Source of the DNA: an uncultured Oscillospiraceae bacterium
Lineage (GTDB): Bacteria > Bacillota > Clostridia > Oscillospirales > Ruminococcaceae
Direction: 5' to 3'
DNA: 64,000 nucleotides
Assembly (NCBI GenBank): GCA_900539695.1
Contig: UQDG01000006.1
Coordinates: 36,540 to 100,539 of the forward strand
In this document: piece after piece, positions 28,888 through 36,851 of the stretch
Position numbering within the stretch: position 1 is the stretch's first letter
Layout: each line of letters begins with the position of its first letter
Made by a program: the position numbers and the translations under genes
Notes under the pieces: generated by a model
The model's database searches: none
What the model was told of the DNA's origin: nothing
The model's input: the letters and a program-made list of their open reading frames with translations, nothing else

Positions 28888-29532
28888 TTACCCCAAGATC
28901 AACTGCGCGGCTTCGCGCAGGCCCTCTACTACCGGTGCGCCGGTGGCTGCCAACGTCTGCCGGTTCTGGTGGCCGCTGCATTGCAGCACACAGGCCGTTC
29001 CCATGGCCTGCGCCACCTCAAAATCGTGTACCGAATCCCCGATCATCACTGCGCGGGCAGGGTCGATGCCCTCCTCCTGCATAAAGCGCCGGCCCAGTTC
29101 CACCTTACTTTTGGCGTAGATGTCGCCCAGACCCAGCAGGCGGTCAAAGTAACCCGTTACATGGCGTTCCCCGGCCTGGCGGGTCAGCGTGGGCACCGGG
29201 CTGGCCGATAAGATCACCTGCCGCAGCCCCTCCGCGCGGAAGGCATCCAGCGCTTCTATCGCCCCCTCTGCCAGCGGGCAGGCCGCGCTGGCGGGGATGT
29301 AGTCGTCCATATATTCCTCAGCCAGCATGGCAAAGCTGTGGCGGCTGAAATCAAACCCGGCGCGGACGTAATATTCTTCAATCGGGAAACCAAAAATTGC
29401 CCGGTACTGATCGCGGTCGTACCGCTGCGGATAGGCATGCTTTTCTAGCAGACGGTTGAGCGCGTCTACGCAAAGTTCCACATCATCCAGCAGGGTACCG
29501 TTCCAATCCCACAAAATCAGTTCCGGGCGCAT
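28888..29532 (-). CDS. HAD family hydrolase (phosphoglycolate-phosphatase-like)
   Basis: The 214-residue protein is a type I HAD phosphatase. Motif I is LILWDWNGTLLDD with Trp and Asn in place of the more common F-D-x-D-G-T second Asp region, motif II is QVILSASPV, the motif III lysine is in AKSKVELG and motif IV is MIGDSVHDFEVAQAMG. The D-W-N-G-T variant is seen in a subgroup of phosphoglycolate-phosphatase-like enzymes. GAGGT precedes the ATG. Its TAA lies inside the target duplication of MITE copy 1. The queT gene ends just upstream (11-base gap), so the two are probably one transcript. Confidence 0.85.
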   Translation of the reverse strand: MRPELILWDWNGTLLDDVELCVDALNRLLEKHAYPQRYDRDQYRAIFGFPIEEYYVRAGFDFSRHSFAMLAEEYMDDYIPASAACPLAEGAIEALDAFRAEGLRQVILSASPVPTLTRQAGERHVTGYFDRLLGLGDIYAKSKVELGRRFMQEEGIDPARAVMIGDSVHDFEVAQAMGTACVLQCSGHQNRQTLAATGAPVVEGLREAAQLILG

Positions 29533-29543
29533 AGGTTACCTCA

Positions 29544-30068
29544 TTATTCTTCTGTAAAGATCTTCTTCAGGCTGGCGTTGGTCTCGATCAGCTTGACCAG
29601 GGCCACGCCCAGGATCGTGCAGCTGATGACCTCGCCGATGCCGACCGTAACCGCATTGAACGCAGCCATGGCGGCCGTGGGGGCACTATCCGAGAAGAAG
29701 AAGGTGATCTCGAACGCGCCCACGATGATCATATTAAAGATAACAGGCGGCAGGGACGCCGGAATGGCCAGCCCCTTGATGCGCACATCGCGCAGCTTGT
29801 AGGTGACCAGACAGGCCAGCAGGGTAGCCAGCGTGCCAAAGATAACGTCGATCACGGTCGAGCCCAGCAGGTTGGCCAGAAAGCAGCCCAGCGTGACGCC
29901 GATGATATACTCGGTGCCAAAGACAGGCAGCAGGCAGAATGCCTCGGCCACACGCACCTGCACCGCGCCGTAGGAGAACGGCTGCAGCACCAGGCACAGC
30001 ACAACGTAGAGCGCTGCAATGACAGCACAGCGCACAAGGCGCTTGACGGACATGGATTTCTGATTCAT
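29544..30068 (-). CDS. queT: Queuosine precursor transporter QueT
   Basis: QueT is a membrane protein taking up queuine-pathway precursors (preQ1), thought to work as an S-component of an ECF transporter. The 174-residue protein has about six helices and the family features ALYVVLCLVLQPFSYGAVQVRVAEAFCLLP, GCFLANLLGS and KLRDVRIKG. The preQ1-III riboswitch directly upstream confirms the role. GGAG six bases before the ATG is part of the riboswitch 3' end (CCGCCGGAG). QueH, at 8179-8790, provides the final step of the pathway. Confidence 0.95.
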   Translation of the reverse strand: MNQKSMSVKRLVRCAVIAALYVVLCLVLQPFSYGAVQVRVAEAFCLLPVFGTEYIIGVTLGCFLANLLGSTVIDVIFGTLATLLACLVTYKLRDVRIKGLAIPASLPPVIFNMIIVGAFEITFFFSDSAPTAAMAAFNAVTVGIGEVISCTILGVALVKLIETNASLKKIFTEE

Positions 30069-30074
30069 ACAATA

Positions 30075-30169
30075 CTCCGGCGGATAGATTTTGACCGTAT
30101 AGCAGACCGCCAGCCTGCCATCGGTTTGCGCCGCAAAACTGCGGCGGAGCCTAAAATCCTAAGTTGCTC
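30075..30169 (-). promoter_or_regulatory. preQ1-III riboswitch of queT
   Basis: The minus-strand leader opens with GAGCAACTTAGGATTTTAGG and then CTCC, the conserved P1/J core of preQ1-III, continues with a variable GCCGC...GCGGC hairpin and GCAGGCTGGCGG, and ends CCGCCGGAG at the ribosome binding site. Pairing of GGCGG with CCGCC next to GGAG shows translational control: ligand should hide the Shine-Dalgarno sequence. Identification is by recalled similarity to the Faecalibacterium preQ1-III RNA. Confidence 0.9.
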
Positions 30170-30180
30170 AACAAAAGATT

Positions 30181-30209
30181 ATTATAACAAAAGCCGCAGC
30201 CCCTTGCAA
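30181..30209 (-). promoter_or_regulatory. queT promoter
   Basis: Minus strand TTGCAA (30209-30204), 17 bases, TATAAT (30186-30181). Transcription would start close to the first riboswitch base at about 30173. Confidence 0.75.
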
Positions 30210-30220
30210 TAGGCTGCGGC
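30187..30220 (-). terminator. Terminator of the degV transcript
   Basis: GCCGCAGCC (30193-30201) pairs with GGCTGCGGC (30212-30220); leftward transcription then meets TTTTG. It overlaps the queT promoter spacer. Confidence 0.7.
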
Positions 30221-30242
30221 AAAAATCTCATTTTCTTTCGTA

Positions 30243-30352
30243 AAGGCCTCCTCTGCGAGGGTGACGCCCCACAGTATGGGGAGATGCCGCGCAGCGACAG
30301 AGGGGCCCGGCCGCGTAAGCGGTCCCGCAAAGCGGGTGGGGGAGAGAGCCTG
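30243..30352. repeat. GC-rich palindromic intergenic repeat
   Basis: Shares GGGGAGATG-(C)CGCGCAGCGA-CAGAGGGGCCCGG with 8807-8910 and the GCAAAGCGGGTGGGGGAGAG block with 23098-23212 and 57459-57592. It fills the space between degV and its terminator. Confidence 0.6.
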
Positions 30353-30374
30353 CGATTGTTGCTCATCCCTAAAA

Positions 30375-31277
30375 TTACGGCAGTTCCGGGGTGTAAGCCT
30401 CCAGGTTGCGGGGCTTGCCCTCGTATACAATGGCAATACCGTCCGGGCCGGTGTTGGCGCTGACCACGCCACCCAGCTGGAAGACGATCATCGGCGCATG
30501 GCCAAAGGCCTTTTTGCACAGCTTCACCAGCTCGTCCCGCTTGGCAGTGCTGGAGGTGTAGGCTACCATATAGGGGGTGTCCTTCATCGAGCCGACGCGG
30601 CTCTCCACCCATTTGATCATGGCCGGGGGCACAGCGGCATCACCGCGCACCTTGGCCTCGACCTTGGAGACACCGGCGTTCAGGCTGATGATGGGACGGA
30701 TGCCCAGCAGGTCGCCCACCACGGCAGCGGCAGCGCTGACGCGGCCGGACTTCTTCATCTGCTTCAGGCTGTAAGCCGCCAGGCAGATCTCCACGCAGTC
30801 CAGCTTGCGCTTCAGCTCGTCCACACAGGTGGAAAGCTCGCCGCCGTTGCGCACCTTGCGGGCGCACTCGCAGAAATACCAGCCGTAGGGCATCGAATAG
30901 GTGTGGCTGTCGATGATCTGAATCTTCAGCTTATGGTCGGGGCGCTCCTCGGCCAGCATCTCGGCGCCCTTGATGGCGTTGTTGTAGGTGCTGGAACCGG
31001 CGGCGTTGATGCTCAGATGCACCAGGTCGGTGTAGCCCTCGTCCACATAGCGCTCGTAAATTTCGCACCACTGCAGCTGGGTGATGGCGGCGGTGGTAGG
31101 CACGCCCTGGGCCTTGCGCATCATCTCATAAAACTGGTCGTTGGTAAAGTCCTTGCGCTCCACATACTCGGTGCCATCCAGGTTGATGGGGAAGCCCACC
31201 ACCTCAATGCCGTATTTGTCCGCAAGCTCCTGCGGAATATCGGAACAGGAATCCGTCAAAAAACCGATCTTGCTCAT
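30375..31277 (-). CDS. DegV family fatty-acid-binding protein
   Basis: The 300-residue protein has the DegV two-domain fold: an N-terminal EDD domain starting IGFLTDSCSDIPQELADKYGIEVVGFPI and a C-terminal fatty-acid-binding domain. It contains PTTAAITQLQW, the lipid-head-group motif with HLSINAAGSSTYNNA and the late GPDGIAIVYEG. In other Firmicutes such proteins (FakB) deliver fatty acids to a FakA kinase for phospholipid synthesis; no FakA is in this window. Its ATG overlaps the trmL stop by four bases. Confidence 0.9.
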   Translation of the reverse strand: MSKIGFLTDSCSDIPQELADKYGIEVVGFPINLDGTEYVERKDFTNDQFYEMMRKAQGVPTTAAITQLQWCEIYERYVDEGYTDLVHLSINAAGSSTYNNAIKGAEMLAEERPDHKLKIQIIDSHTYSMPYGWYFCECARKVRNGGELSTCVDELKRKLDCVEICLAAYSLKQMKKSGRVSAAAAVVGDLLGIRPIISLNAGVSKVEAKVRGDAAVPPAMIKWVESRVGSMKDTPYMVAYTSSTAKRDELVKLCKKAFGHAPMIVFQLGGVVSANTGPDGIAIVYEGKPRNLEAYTPELP

Positions 31278-31783
31278 TTTACGTCCTCACTCCATTCATA
31301 ACGGGTCAGCTGGCCGCGGGTCTCCAGGTCGGCAAAATCCCACTGCCGCAAAGCCTCGTAGGCACCTACCGCAACAGCGTTGGAAAGGTTCAGGCATCGC
31401 TCGCCGCGGCGCATCGGCATGCGCACGCAGTCGGCCTCATGGGCAGCCAGCAGTTCCTCCGGCAGACCCGCATCCTCGCGGCCAAATACCAGGTAAGCGC
31501 CGTCCGGGTACTGTACGTCCACGTGGCGGCGCGGCCCCTTGGAGGTAAAGTAGAAAAACGGCCCCTGATTTTTGGCAAAAAAATCCGCGAAATCTTTATA
31601 ATATGTTATATCAAGATGGTGCCAATAGTCAAGCCCGGCTCGCTTTAATTTTTTGTCGTCCACGGTAAAGCCCATCGGCCCCACCAGGTGCAGCCGTGCC
31701 CCGGTCACCGCGCAGGTGCGGGCGACATTGCCGGAGTTTTGGGGGATCTGCGGCTCCACCAGTACAATGTTCAAAGTTGGCAT
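31274..31783 (-). CDS. trmL: tRNA (cytidine/uridine-34-2'-O)-methyltransferase TrmL
   Basis: TrmL methylates the wobble-position ribose of leucine tRNAs. The 169-residue protein is a minimal SPOUT methyltransferase: LNIVLVEPQIPQNSGNVARTC at the N-terminus, LVGPMGF, the knot-forming YLVFGREDAGLPEELL and the catalytic-site MRRGERCLNLSNAVAVGAYEA. Length is typical. It is coupled to degV by a four-base overlap and lies downstream of the pyridoxamine kinase gene. Confidence 0.93.
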   Translation of the reverse strand: MPTLNIVLVEPQIPQNSGNVARTCAVTGARLHLVGPMGFTVDDKKLKRAGLDYWHHLDITYYKDFADFFAKNQGPFFYFTSKGPRRHVDVQYPDGAYLVFGREDAGLPEELLAAHEADCVRMPMRRGERCLNLSNAVAVGAYEALRQWDFADLETRGQLTRYEWSEDVK

Positions 31784-31809
31784 AGGTTTATGTACATCCT
31801 CGCATTATT

Positions 31810-32640
31810 TTATTGCTGCATCAGTTTGGGCAGGGCGGCTTCCAGCCACACGCCCAGACGTTCGTCGGTGCCTTCGGGCGTCTGGCGGATGCACTCACTC
31901 ACGAACGCAGCTGCCGCCTGCACGGCGGCCTGGGGCACGTTGCCCTGCAAAATGCGCCCCACCAGCACCGCACCGAAAATATCCCCGGTGCCGTGGTACA
32001 TGCGGGGGATCAGCGGCGTCTTGACCGAGTATCCCTGCCCGCCGCGGGCCGCGCCCACACAGCCGATGCACCGCCCGTCGGAGAGGCCCGTCACGCCGGT
32101 GACCACCACCTGCGGGGCGATGCGGGTCAGCCGCGCGGCCTGCTCGGCCGCCTGTTCGCTGCTGCCCACACCGGGCAGCGGGTCGCCCAGCAGCAGTGCA
32201 GCCTCGGTCACGTTGGGCACGATCAGGTTCGCCTTGCTGCACAGGTTGTACATAGCCGGGACCATATCGGCCCCCAGCCCCTTGTACAGCCGCCCGCCGT
32301 CGCCCAGCACCGGGTCCACCACTTTTAAGGCGCGGGGCCACAGTTCAAAGGCCTGCTCCACCAGCTTGGCCTGGGTAGGGTCCGCCAGATAGCCGGAGTA
32401 GATGCAGTCAAACCGCAGGCCCAGCCGCTGGTAATGCGCCAGCGCCGCAGGGCCGTAACCGGGGTTGGAGAGCTTAGCCGGGGTGCCCAGCCCGCCCGTG
32501 TGGGTGGACAGCACCGCCGTGGGCAGCGCCACCGCCTGCACGCCCAGGCAGGACAGCACCGGCACAATGACCGACAGCGCCGCCCGGCCAAAGCCCGGCA
32601 GGTCATGGATGGCTAATACAGTTTTGGGTGCATTGGACAT
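31810..32640 (-). CDS. Pyridoxamine/pyridoxal kinase (PdxY/PdxK-like)
   Basis: The 276-residue protein belongs to the ribokinase-like vitamin B6 kinases that form pyridoxal phosphate. It begins VLAIHDLPGFGRAALSVIVPVL, contains PTAVLSTHTGG, the VDPVLGDGGRLY motif, NLIVPNVTEAALLLG and the C-terminal anion hole MYHGTGDIFGAVLVG, with GTGD as the catalytic stretch. The ATG at 32640 is preferred because AAGGAA lies seven bases upstream; the frame is open for 147 further codons that do not resemble the family. Confidence 0.9.
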   Translation of the reverse strand: MSNAPKTVLAIHDLPGFGRAALSVIVPVLSCLGVQAVALPTAVLSTHTGGLGTPAKLSNPGYGPAALAHYQRLGLRFDCIYSGYLADPTQAKLVEQAFELWPRALKVVDPVLGDGGRLYKGLGADMVPAMYNLCSKANLIVPNVTEAALLLGDPLPGVGSSEQAAEQAARLTRIAPQVVVTGVTGLSDGRCIGCVGAARGGQGYSVKTPLIPRMYHGTGDIFGAVLVGRILQGNVPQAAVQAAAAFVSECIRQTPEGTDERLGVWLEAALPKLMQQ

Positions 32641-32830
32641 GGTCAGATTCCTTTTGTTCGTTCGCGTTTGTTCCTTTTTCAACACTGCTATTCTACCATA
32701 AACCGCCGCATAAAAAAAGGCTGAATTGGGCGAACCTGCTTTTTTGCCTGATTTTTCCGCCTCATTTTGCTGCATAGCCGCGCCTGCCCGGGGCATGCTA
32801 GGCACGAGGACCCGAAAAGGAGGCATTGTT

Positions 32831-33004
32831 ATGCAGTTTTCGACAATGGCCGGCACTGCTGTCGGCATGGCTGTGGGTGCGGCGGCCGTCTGCCTTGCCA
32901 CCCAGGACCAGCGCATGATGCGCAAGACCGTCCACAAGCTGGCCAAGGGCGCGGAAAAGACCCTGGCCGACCTGGACAAGGCCGTCCAGCACACCCGCTG
33001 GTAA
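32831..33004 (+). CDS. Small YtxH-like membrane-associated protein
   Basis: The 57-residue product has one hydrophobic, Ala/Gly-rich helix (about residues 6-24: MAGTAVGMAVGAAAVCLATQ) followed by a basic amphipathic tail. A perfect AGGAGG seven bases upstream supports translation. The organisation resembles small YtxH-type proteins, whose function is not established. It is the only rightward gene in a leftward stretch. The interval 32641-32830 shows no other gene. Confidence 0.7.
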   Translation: MQFSTMAGTAVGMAVGAAAVCLATQDQRMMRKTVHKLAKGAEKTLADLDKAVQHTRW

Positions 33005-33033
33005 CGAAAAAGGCTCCCCGTGGCAGGGGAGCC
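33005..33033 (-). terminator. Terminator of the serC-serA operon
   Basis: GGCTCCCC (33012-33019) pairs with GGGGAGCC (33026-33033); leftward transcription then meets TTTTT. Confidence 0.8.
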
Positions 33034-33052
33034 GTACATAAAGTGATTTGGT

Positions 33053-34213
33053 TTACAGGATGCGCACACGGATGGCGGCATCGATGCCGGCCAGTTTGCT
33101 GGTCAGGTCGGGGGTAACGTCGCCGGTCACATCCAGCAGGGTGTAGGCCACGTCCTTCTTGCTCTTGTTCACCATGTTTTCGATGTTCAGGCGGGCGGTG
33201 GTCAGGATGCTGGTGATGGCCGAGATCGCACCCGGCGTGTTCTTGTGGATCATGCAGATGCGGCGGCCACCCACACGGGGCTGGCTGACGTCCGGCAGGT
33301 TGACGCTGTGGGCGATGTTGCCGTTCTTCAGATAGTCGCTCAGTTCGGCGGCGGCCATCACGGCGCAGTTGGTCTCGCTTTCGGGGGTACTGGCGCCCAG
33401 GTGCGGCGTGCAGTACACACCCTTGACGCCCAGCAGTTCCTCAGCCGGGAAGTCGCAGAAGTACTGCGCCACCTTGCCGGAGTTCATGGCGTCCAGCAGG
33501 GCCTCCGTGTCCACCAGCTCGCCGCGGGCAAAATTCAGCACGCGCACGCCGTCCTTGCACATCGAAAGGGTCTGGGCGTTGATGGTGTGGCGGGTCGTGG
33601 GCAGGTAGGGGACATGGATGGTCAGGTAGTCGCAGCGGGGCAGCATATCGCCCAGCGTCACGCAGTGCTGTACGCTGCGGGACAGGCTCCATGCTGCGTC
33701 GATAGAAATGTAGGGGTCATAGCCCAGCACTTCCATGCCCAGTGCCACGGCGGCGTTGGCCACACGGGCACCGATGGCACCCAGGCCGATAACGCCCAGC
33801 GTTTTGCCGCGCAGTTCCGGGCCGACAAACTGCTTCTTGCCCTTTTCCACATCCTTGGCAATGGTCTCGCTGCCTTTCAAGCCCTGGGCCCACTGGACGG
33901 CGTCGACCATGTTGCGGCTGCCCGCAACCAGCGCACCGATGACCAGCTCGGCCACAGCGTTGGCGTTGGCGCCGGGGGTGTTGAACACCACGATACCGGC
34001 GTTGGTGCATTCCTCAATGGGGATGTTGTTGGTACCGGCACCCGCGCGGGCGATGGCCAGCAGGCTGTCCGGCAGCGGCATGTCGTGCATATCGGCACTG
34101 CGCACCAGGATGCCCTGGGGAGCGGTGGTCTCGTTATCGACCTCGAACTGGTTGACCGGCAGCTTGGCCAGGCCTGCGGGCGAGATCGCGTTCAGCGTTT
34201 TGATGGTATACAT
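33053..34213 (-). CDS. serA: D-3-phosphoglycerate dehydrogenase with ACT domain
   Basis: SerA oxidises 3-phosphoglycerate in the first step of serine synthesis. The 386-residue protein has the substrate-binding segment ARAGAGTNNIPIEECT, the NAD loop GVIGLGAIGARVA, the catalytic FARGELVDTEAL arginine region and CTPHLGASTPESE with the active-site His. Residues about 315-386 form an ACT domain (ICMIHKNTPGAISAITSIL) likely to bind serine. It lacks the intervening domain of long SerA forms. It follows serC by 34 bases. Confidence 0.95.
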   Translation of the reverse strand: MYTIKTLNAISPAGLAKLPVNQFEVDNETTAPQGILVRSADMHDMPLPDSLLAIARAGAGTNNIPIEECTNAGIVVFNTPGANANAVAELVIGALVAGSRNMVDAVQWAQGLKGSETIAKDVEKGKKQFVGPELRGKTLGVIGLGAIGARVANAAVALGMEVLGYDPYISIDAAWSLSRSVQHCVTLGDMLPRCDYLTIHVPYLPTTRHTINAQTLSMCKDGVRVLNFARGELVDTEALLDAMNSGKVAQYFCDFPAEELLGVKGVYCTPHLGASTPESETNCAVMAAAELSDYLKNGNIAHSVNLPDVSQPRVGGRRICMIHKNTPGAISAITSILTTARLNIENMVNKSKKDVAYTLLDVTGDVTPDLTSKLAGIDAAIRVRIL

Positions 34214-34247
34214 AAAGAACCCCTCTTACTTTTATAAATGTGACGCC

Positions 34248-35345
34248 TTAAGCATTTTCCTTGCGGAACTTCTCCATGAAGTCGACCAGCTTGTCGATGC
34301 CCTCCGGCGGCATGGCGTTGTAGATGGAGGCACGCATGCCGCCCACCAGGCGGTGGCCCTTCAGGTTGACGAACCCGGCCTCGGTCGCTGCGGCGCAGAA
34401 CGCCTTGTCCATGTCGCCGTTGGGGCTGGTGAAGGTCACGTTCATCATGCTGCGGTAGGGCTTCTCAACGGGGTTATTGTAGAAATCCTGACCGTCCAGG
34501 TAATCGTACAGCACCTTGGCTTTGGCGGCGTTGATCTTCTGCATGTTTTCCAGGCCGCCGATCTCGTTCTCGAGATACTGCATGACCAGGCCGGTCATGT
34601 AGATGCACCAGCACGGCGGGGTGTTGTACATGCTGTCGGCTTTCAGCAGGGTAGTGTAGTTCATCATGGTGGGGATCTGCTCCGGGGTCAGGCCCTTGGC
34701 GCTCTTACCCAGCAGGTCCTCCCGCACGATGGCCACGGCCATACCGGCGGGGGCGATGTTCTTCTGCACACCGAAGTAGATGACGCCGTATTTGCTGACG
34801 TCCACCGGCTCGGAGCAGATCATCGAGCTCATATCCGCCACCAAGGGGATGCCATCCACCTGGGGCACGTCCACATACTTGGTGCCGAAGATGGTGTTGT
34901 TCTGGCAGATGTGGATGTAGCTGGCGTTGGGGTCGTAGTCGATGGCCTTCACGTCAGGAATGTAGGTGAAGTTTTTATCCTTGCTGCTGGCGGCGATGCG
35001 GGCCGTGCCGAACTTGGCTGCTTCCTCCGCTGCCTTTTTGCTGAAGTTACCGGTGACGAGGTAATCCGCCGTGCCGGTGGTCATAAAGTTCAGCGGCACC
35101 ATGGCAAACTGCTGGGTCGCGCCGCCCTGGAAAAAGCCGATCTTATAATTGTCGGGGATGTTCAGCACCCGGCGCATGGCAGCCTCGGTGTTCTGGATGA
35201 TCTCATCAAACCACTTACTGCGGTGGCTCATTTCCATCACGCTCATGCCGGAACCATGATAATCCAGCAGTTCTGCCTGTGCGGTTTTCAGAACAGCTTC
35301 CGGCAGCATCGAAGGGCCGGCGCTGAAATTATAAACTCTAGCCAT
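34248..35345 (-). CDS. serC: Phosphoserine aminotransferase
   Basis: SerC converts 3-phosphohydroxypyruvate to phosphoserine using PLP. The 365-residue protein starts VYNFSAGPSMLPEAVL, has SHRSKWFDEII, GGATQQFAMVPLNF for the phosphate cup, VADMSSMICS and the PLP lysine in YFGVQKNIAPAG, followed by YNTPPCW and RASIYNAMP near the end. AGGAAAAGGAAA precedes the ATG. It leads the serC-serA operon, whose leader contains a terminator-like hairpin. No serB was seen in the window. Confidence 0.96.
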   Translation of the reverse strand: MARVYNFSAGPSMLPEAVLKTAQAELLDYHGSGMSVMEMSHRSKWFDEIIQNTEAAMRRVLNIPDNYKIGFFQGGATQQFAMVPLNFMTTGTADYLVTGNFSKKAAEEAAKFGTARIAASSKDKNFTYIPDVKAIDYDPNASYIHICQNNTIFGTKYVDVPQVDGIPLVADMSSMICSEPVDVSKYGVIYFGVQKNIAPAGMAVAIVREDLLGKSAKGLTPEQIPTMMNYTTLLKADSMYNTPPCWCIYMTGLVMQYLENEIGGLENMQKINAAKAKVLYDYLDGQDFYNNPVEKPYRSMMNVTFTSPNGDMDKAFCAAATEAGFVNLKGHRLVGGMRASIYNAMPPEGIDKLVDFMEKFRKENA

Positions 35346-35370
35346 TTTCCTTTTCCTCCAGTAAGTACAT

Positions 35371-35460
35371 TAAAAATGCAGCCCGCTGGCGGCGAACTGC
35401 ATCATCTGCCGCGCCGTTGCGGTATGGCATTATTATAGGCCGCACCGCCCGCCCCGGCAA
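35371..35460 (-). promoter_or_regulatory. serC promoter and leader hairpin
   Basis: Minus strand TTGCCG (35460-35455), 17 bases, TATAAT (35437-35432). About 25 bases after the transcription start a hairpin (ATGCAG with CTGCAT, 35371-35402 including flanks) is followed by five T, as in an intrinsic terminator, 26 bases before the serC ATG. A competing pairing GCGGC/GCCGC exists just upstream, so attenuation is possible; a processing or stability role is equally possible. Confidence 0.5.
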
Positions 35461-35547
35461 GCGTGCAAAATACTGAAAAAACGGCCGCGCAAGCGGTTGT
35501 GTTTCTGCAAAACGGCTAATTGCATTTTGTTCAGAAACACTATATTC

Positions 35548-35671
35548 TACATTTGTAAAATATTTTCTATCATCCGATGCAATCCATTGCCGAAAATTTG
35601 GTCATTTTGCCATCTTGCATTTTAATCTACTACAATTGTAAAATATATTTGCAATAGTTATTACATTTGTA
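35548..35671 (+). promoter_or_regulatory. Three TACA-NN-TGTA operators of the BlaI-type repressor
   Basis: TACATTTGTA (35548-35557), TACAATTGTA (35631-35640, perfect palindrome) and TACATTTGTA (35662-35671) match the BlaI/MecI-type operator core. The third ends at the AGGAG ribosome binding site, so binding would block transcription. The divergent serC promoter is about 90 bases from the first site. Confidence 0.75.
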
Positions 35672-35684
35672 GGAGATATAGACT

Positions 35685-36077
35685 ATGGAACAGTTATCCC
35701 GTAGTGAAGAGCAGGTCATGGTCGCCCTTTGGGCCTGCGAGCAAGCCGCCACGCGGCGGCAGATCGCAGCCAACCTGCCAGCCGAGTGCCGCTGGGCCGA
35801 CTCTACGCTGTTGAATTTCCTGCTTCGGCTGGAGAAAAAGCACTTTGTCCGCACCGAAAAGCAGGGCAACAAAAACCTGTACACCCCGCTGGTGCGCCGC
35901 CTGACTTATTGCGGCGCGGTGAGCAGTGTCCACCTGCAAACGCTGTACGGCGGCGACCTGCGCAGGATGGTACGTGCCCTGGCCGACACCGGCCGCCTGA
36001 CCTACGCCGACACCGAGCGTCTGCTGCGCTGGCTGGGGGAGTACCAGGCCGAAAACCCGGAGTACGACTACGAATAG
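35685..36077 (+). CDS. BlaI/MecI/CopY family repressor
   Basis: The 130-residue protein has the family's N-terminal winged helix (LSRSEEQVMVALWACEQAATRRQIAANL, then WADSTLLNFLLRLEKKHFVRTEKQGNKNLYTPLV) and a C-terminal dimerisation helix. BlaI relatives are inactivated by proteolysis through a BlaR1 sensor or respond to metals; no BlaR1-like gene, beta-lactamase or copper gene is nearby, so the signal and targets are unknown. The C-terminal part is divergent and lacks a clear cleavage motif. It is flanked by its own operators, implying autoregulation. Confidence 0.85.
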   Translation: MEQLSRSEEQVMVALWACEQAATRRQIAANLPAECRWADSTLLNFLLRLEKKHFVRTEKQGNKNLYTPLVRRLTYCGAVSSVHLQTLYGGDLRRMVRALADTGRLTYADTERLLRWLGEYQAENPEYDYE

Positions 36078-36089
36078 CTGCCCGCTTCC

Positions 36090-36851
36090 TTATATATAAG
36101 GTTCACGCATCTCCACCATGCCGCCCCAGAAGCGCTTGGGCGCGTGGTTCATCTGCGCTTTGGCGTTGCGGCGTTCCTCAATCGTCAGGGCGTGGAAGAA
36201 CCGTTTCCACAGCGCCTGCCAGTTCAACTCGTCGGCATCGCGGGCGGGTTCGTAATGCTCCATAGCCAGGTACTGCACATGGCCGCTTTGCCGCAGCAGC
36301 GCCGTGCCGTGGGCAGCGTCGAAGATCAAAAAGTCCTCATCCGGCAGGCGGCTGCAAAAATGCCCGCGCAGCAGCGGCAGTACGTTGTTTTTGGGGTGGA
36401 TGACCGAACCGAGCATGCCATCCTTTTCCTCAAAGCGGATAAACTCGATAAAACGGCAGACCTCGTTATTGACATTGCGCTCCAACACAAACGCCGCGTG
36501 GACATCCGGGTCGCCCAACATCTGCACGGCGCGGGGGCCTTCGTCAAAGCAGCGGCGGGCGAACCGCAGCAAGATCAGATCCTTTTCTTCTTCGGTGGAG
36601 AGGAAGCCGGTCATCACGCGCTCTCTCACCATCGGCCCCAGCCGCGTCAAGCCGTTGGCCACGCGCCTGGCGTGGGTCGGGTCGGTGGCGATGGCCTCCG
36701 TTCCAAACAGCGTAATTTGCCCTTCGGCTGGTCCCAGCACCGCCGAGGGTATCTCGCGCCGGGTGTAGCTTTCAAAAATGCAGCAGAGAAACCCCGCATA
36801 GCTGCCGTCGTAGCAGTAGGCGGCGTCGCTCACATGCGCCGGGTAAGGCAT
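36090..36851 (-). CDS. TIGR03915-type DNA metabolism protein, partner of a radical SAM enzyme
   Basis: The 253-residue protein matches the family of probable DNA-metabolism proteins (DUF4130-like) always found beside a particular radical SAM enzyme: YCYDGSYAGFLCCIFESY at the start, RVANGLTRLGP, FRFIEFIRFEEKDGMLGSVIHPKNNVLPLL and a C-terminal KRFFHALTIEERRNAKAQMNHAPKRFW. It may bind or cut damaged DNA. The ATG has AGGAGG seven bases upstream, inside the 3' end of the radical SAM gene (22-base overlap). Confidence 0.88.
   Translation of the reverse strand: MPYPAHVSDAAYCYDGSYAGFLCCIFESYTRREIPSAVLGPAEGQITLFGTEAIATDPTHARRVANGLTRLGPMVRERVMTGFLSTEEEKDLILLRFARRCFDEGPRAVQMLGDPDVHAAFVLERNVNNEVCRFIEFIRFEEKDGMLGSVIHPKNNVLPLLRGHFCSRLPDEDFLIFDAAHGTALLRQSGHVQYLAMEHYEPARDADELNWQALWKRFFHALTIEERRNAKAQMNHAPKRFWGGMVEMREPYI

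Noticed and set aside
30075..30169. A simple ribosome-binding-site hairpin or preQ1-I/II aptamer
   Set aside because: The conserved core and the long 3' pairing fit preQ1-III; the short A-rich tail of preQ1-I and the layout of preQ1-II are absent.
31810..33081. A 423-residue version of the pyridoxamine kinase
   Set aside because: The upstream 147 codons overlap another gene on the opposite strand, have no family similarity, and the internal ATG has the correct ribosome binding site.
35331..35430. A 30-codon ORF (starting MPYRNGAADD) in the serC leader
   Set aside because: Its ATG lies two bases after the -10 box, before the expected transcription start, and it has no ribosome binding site.
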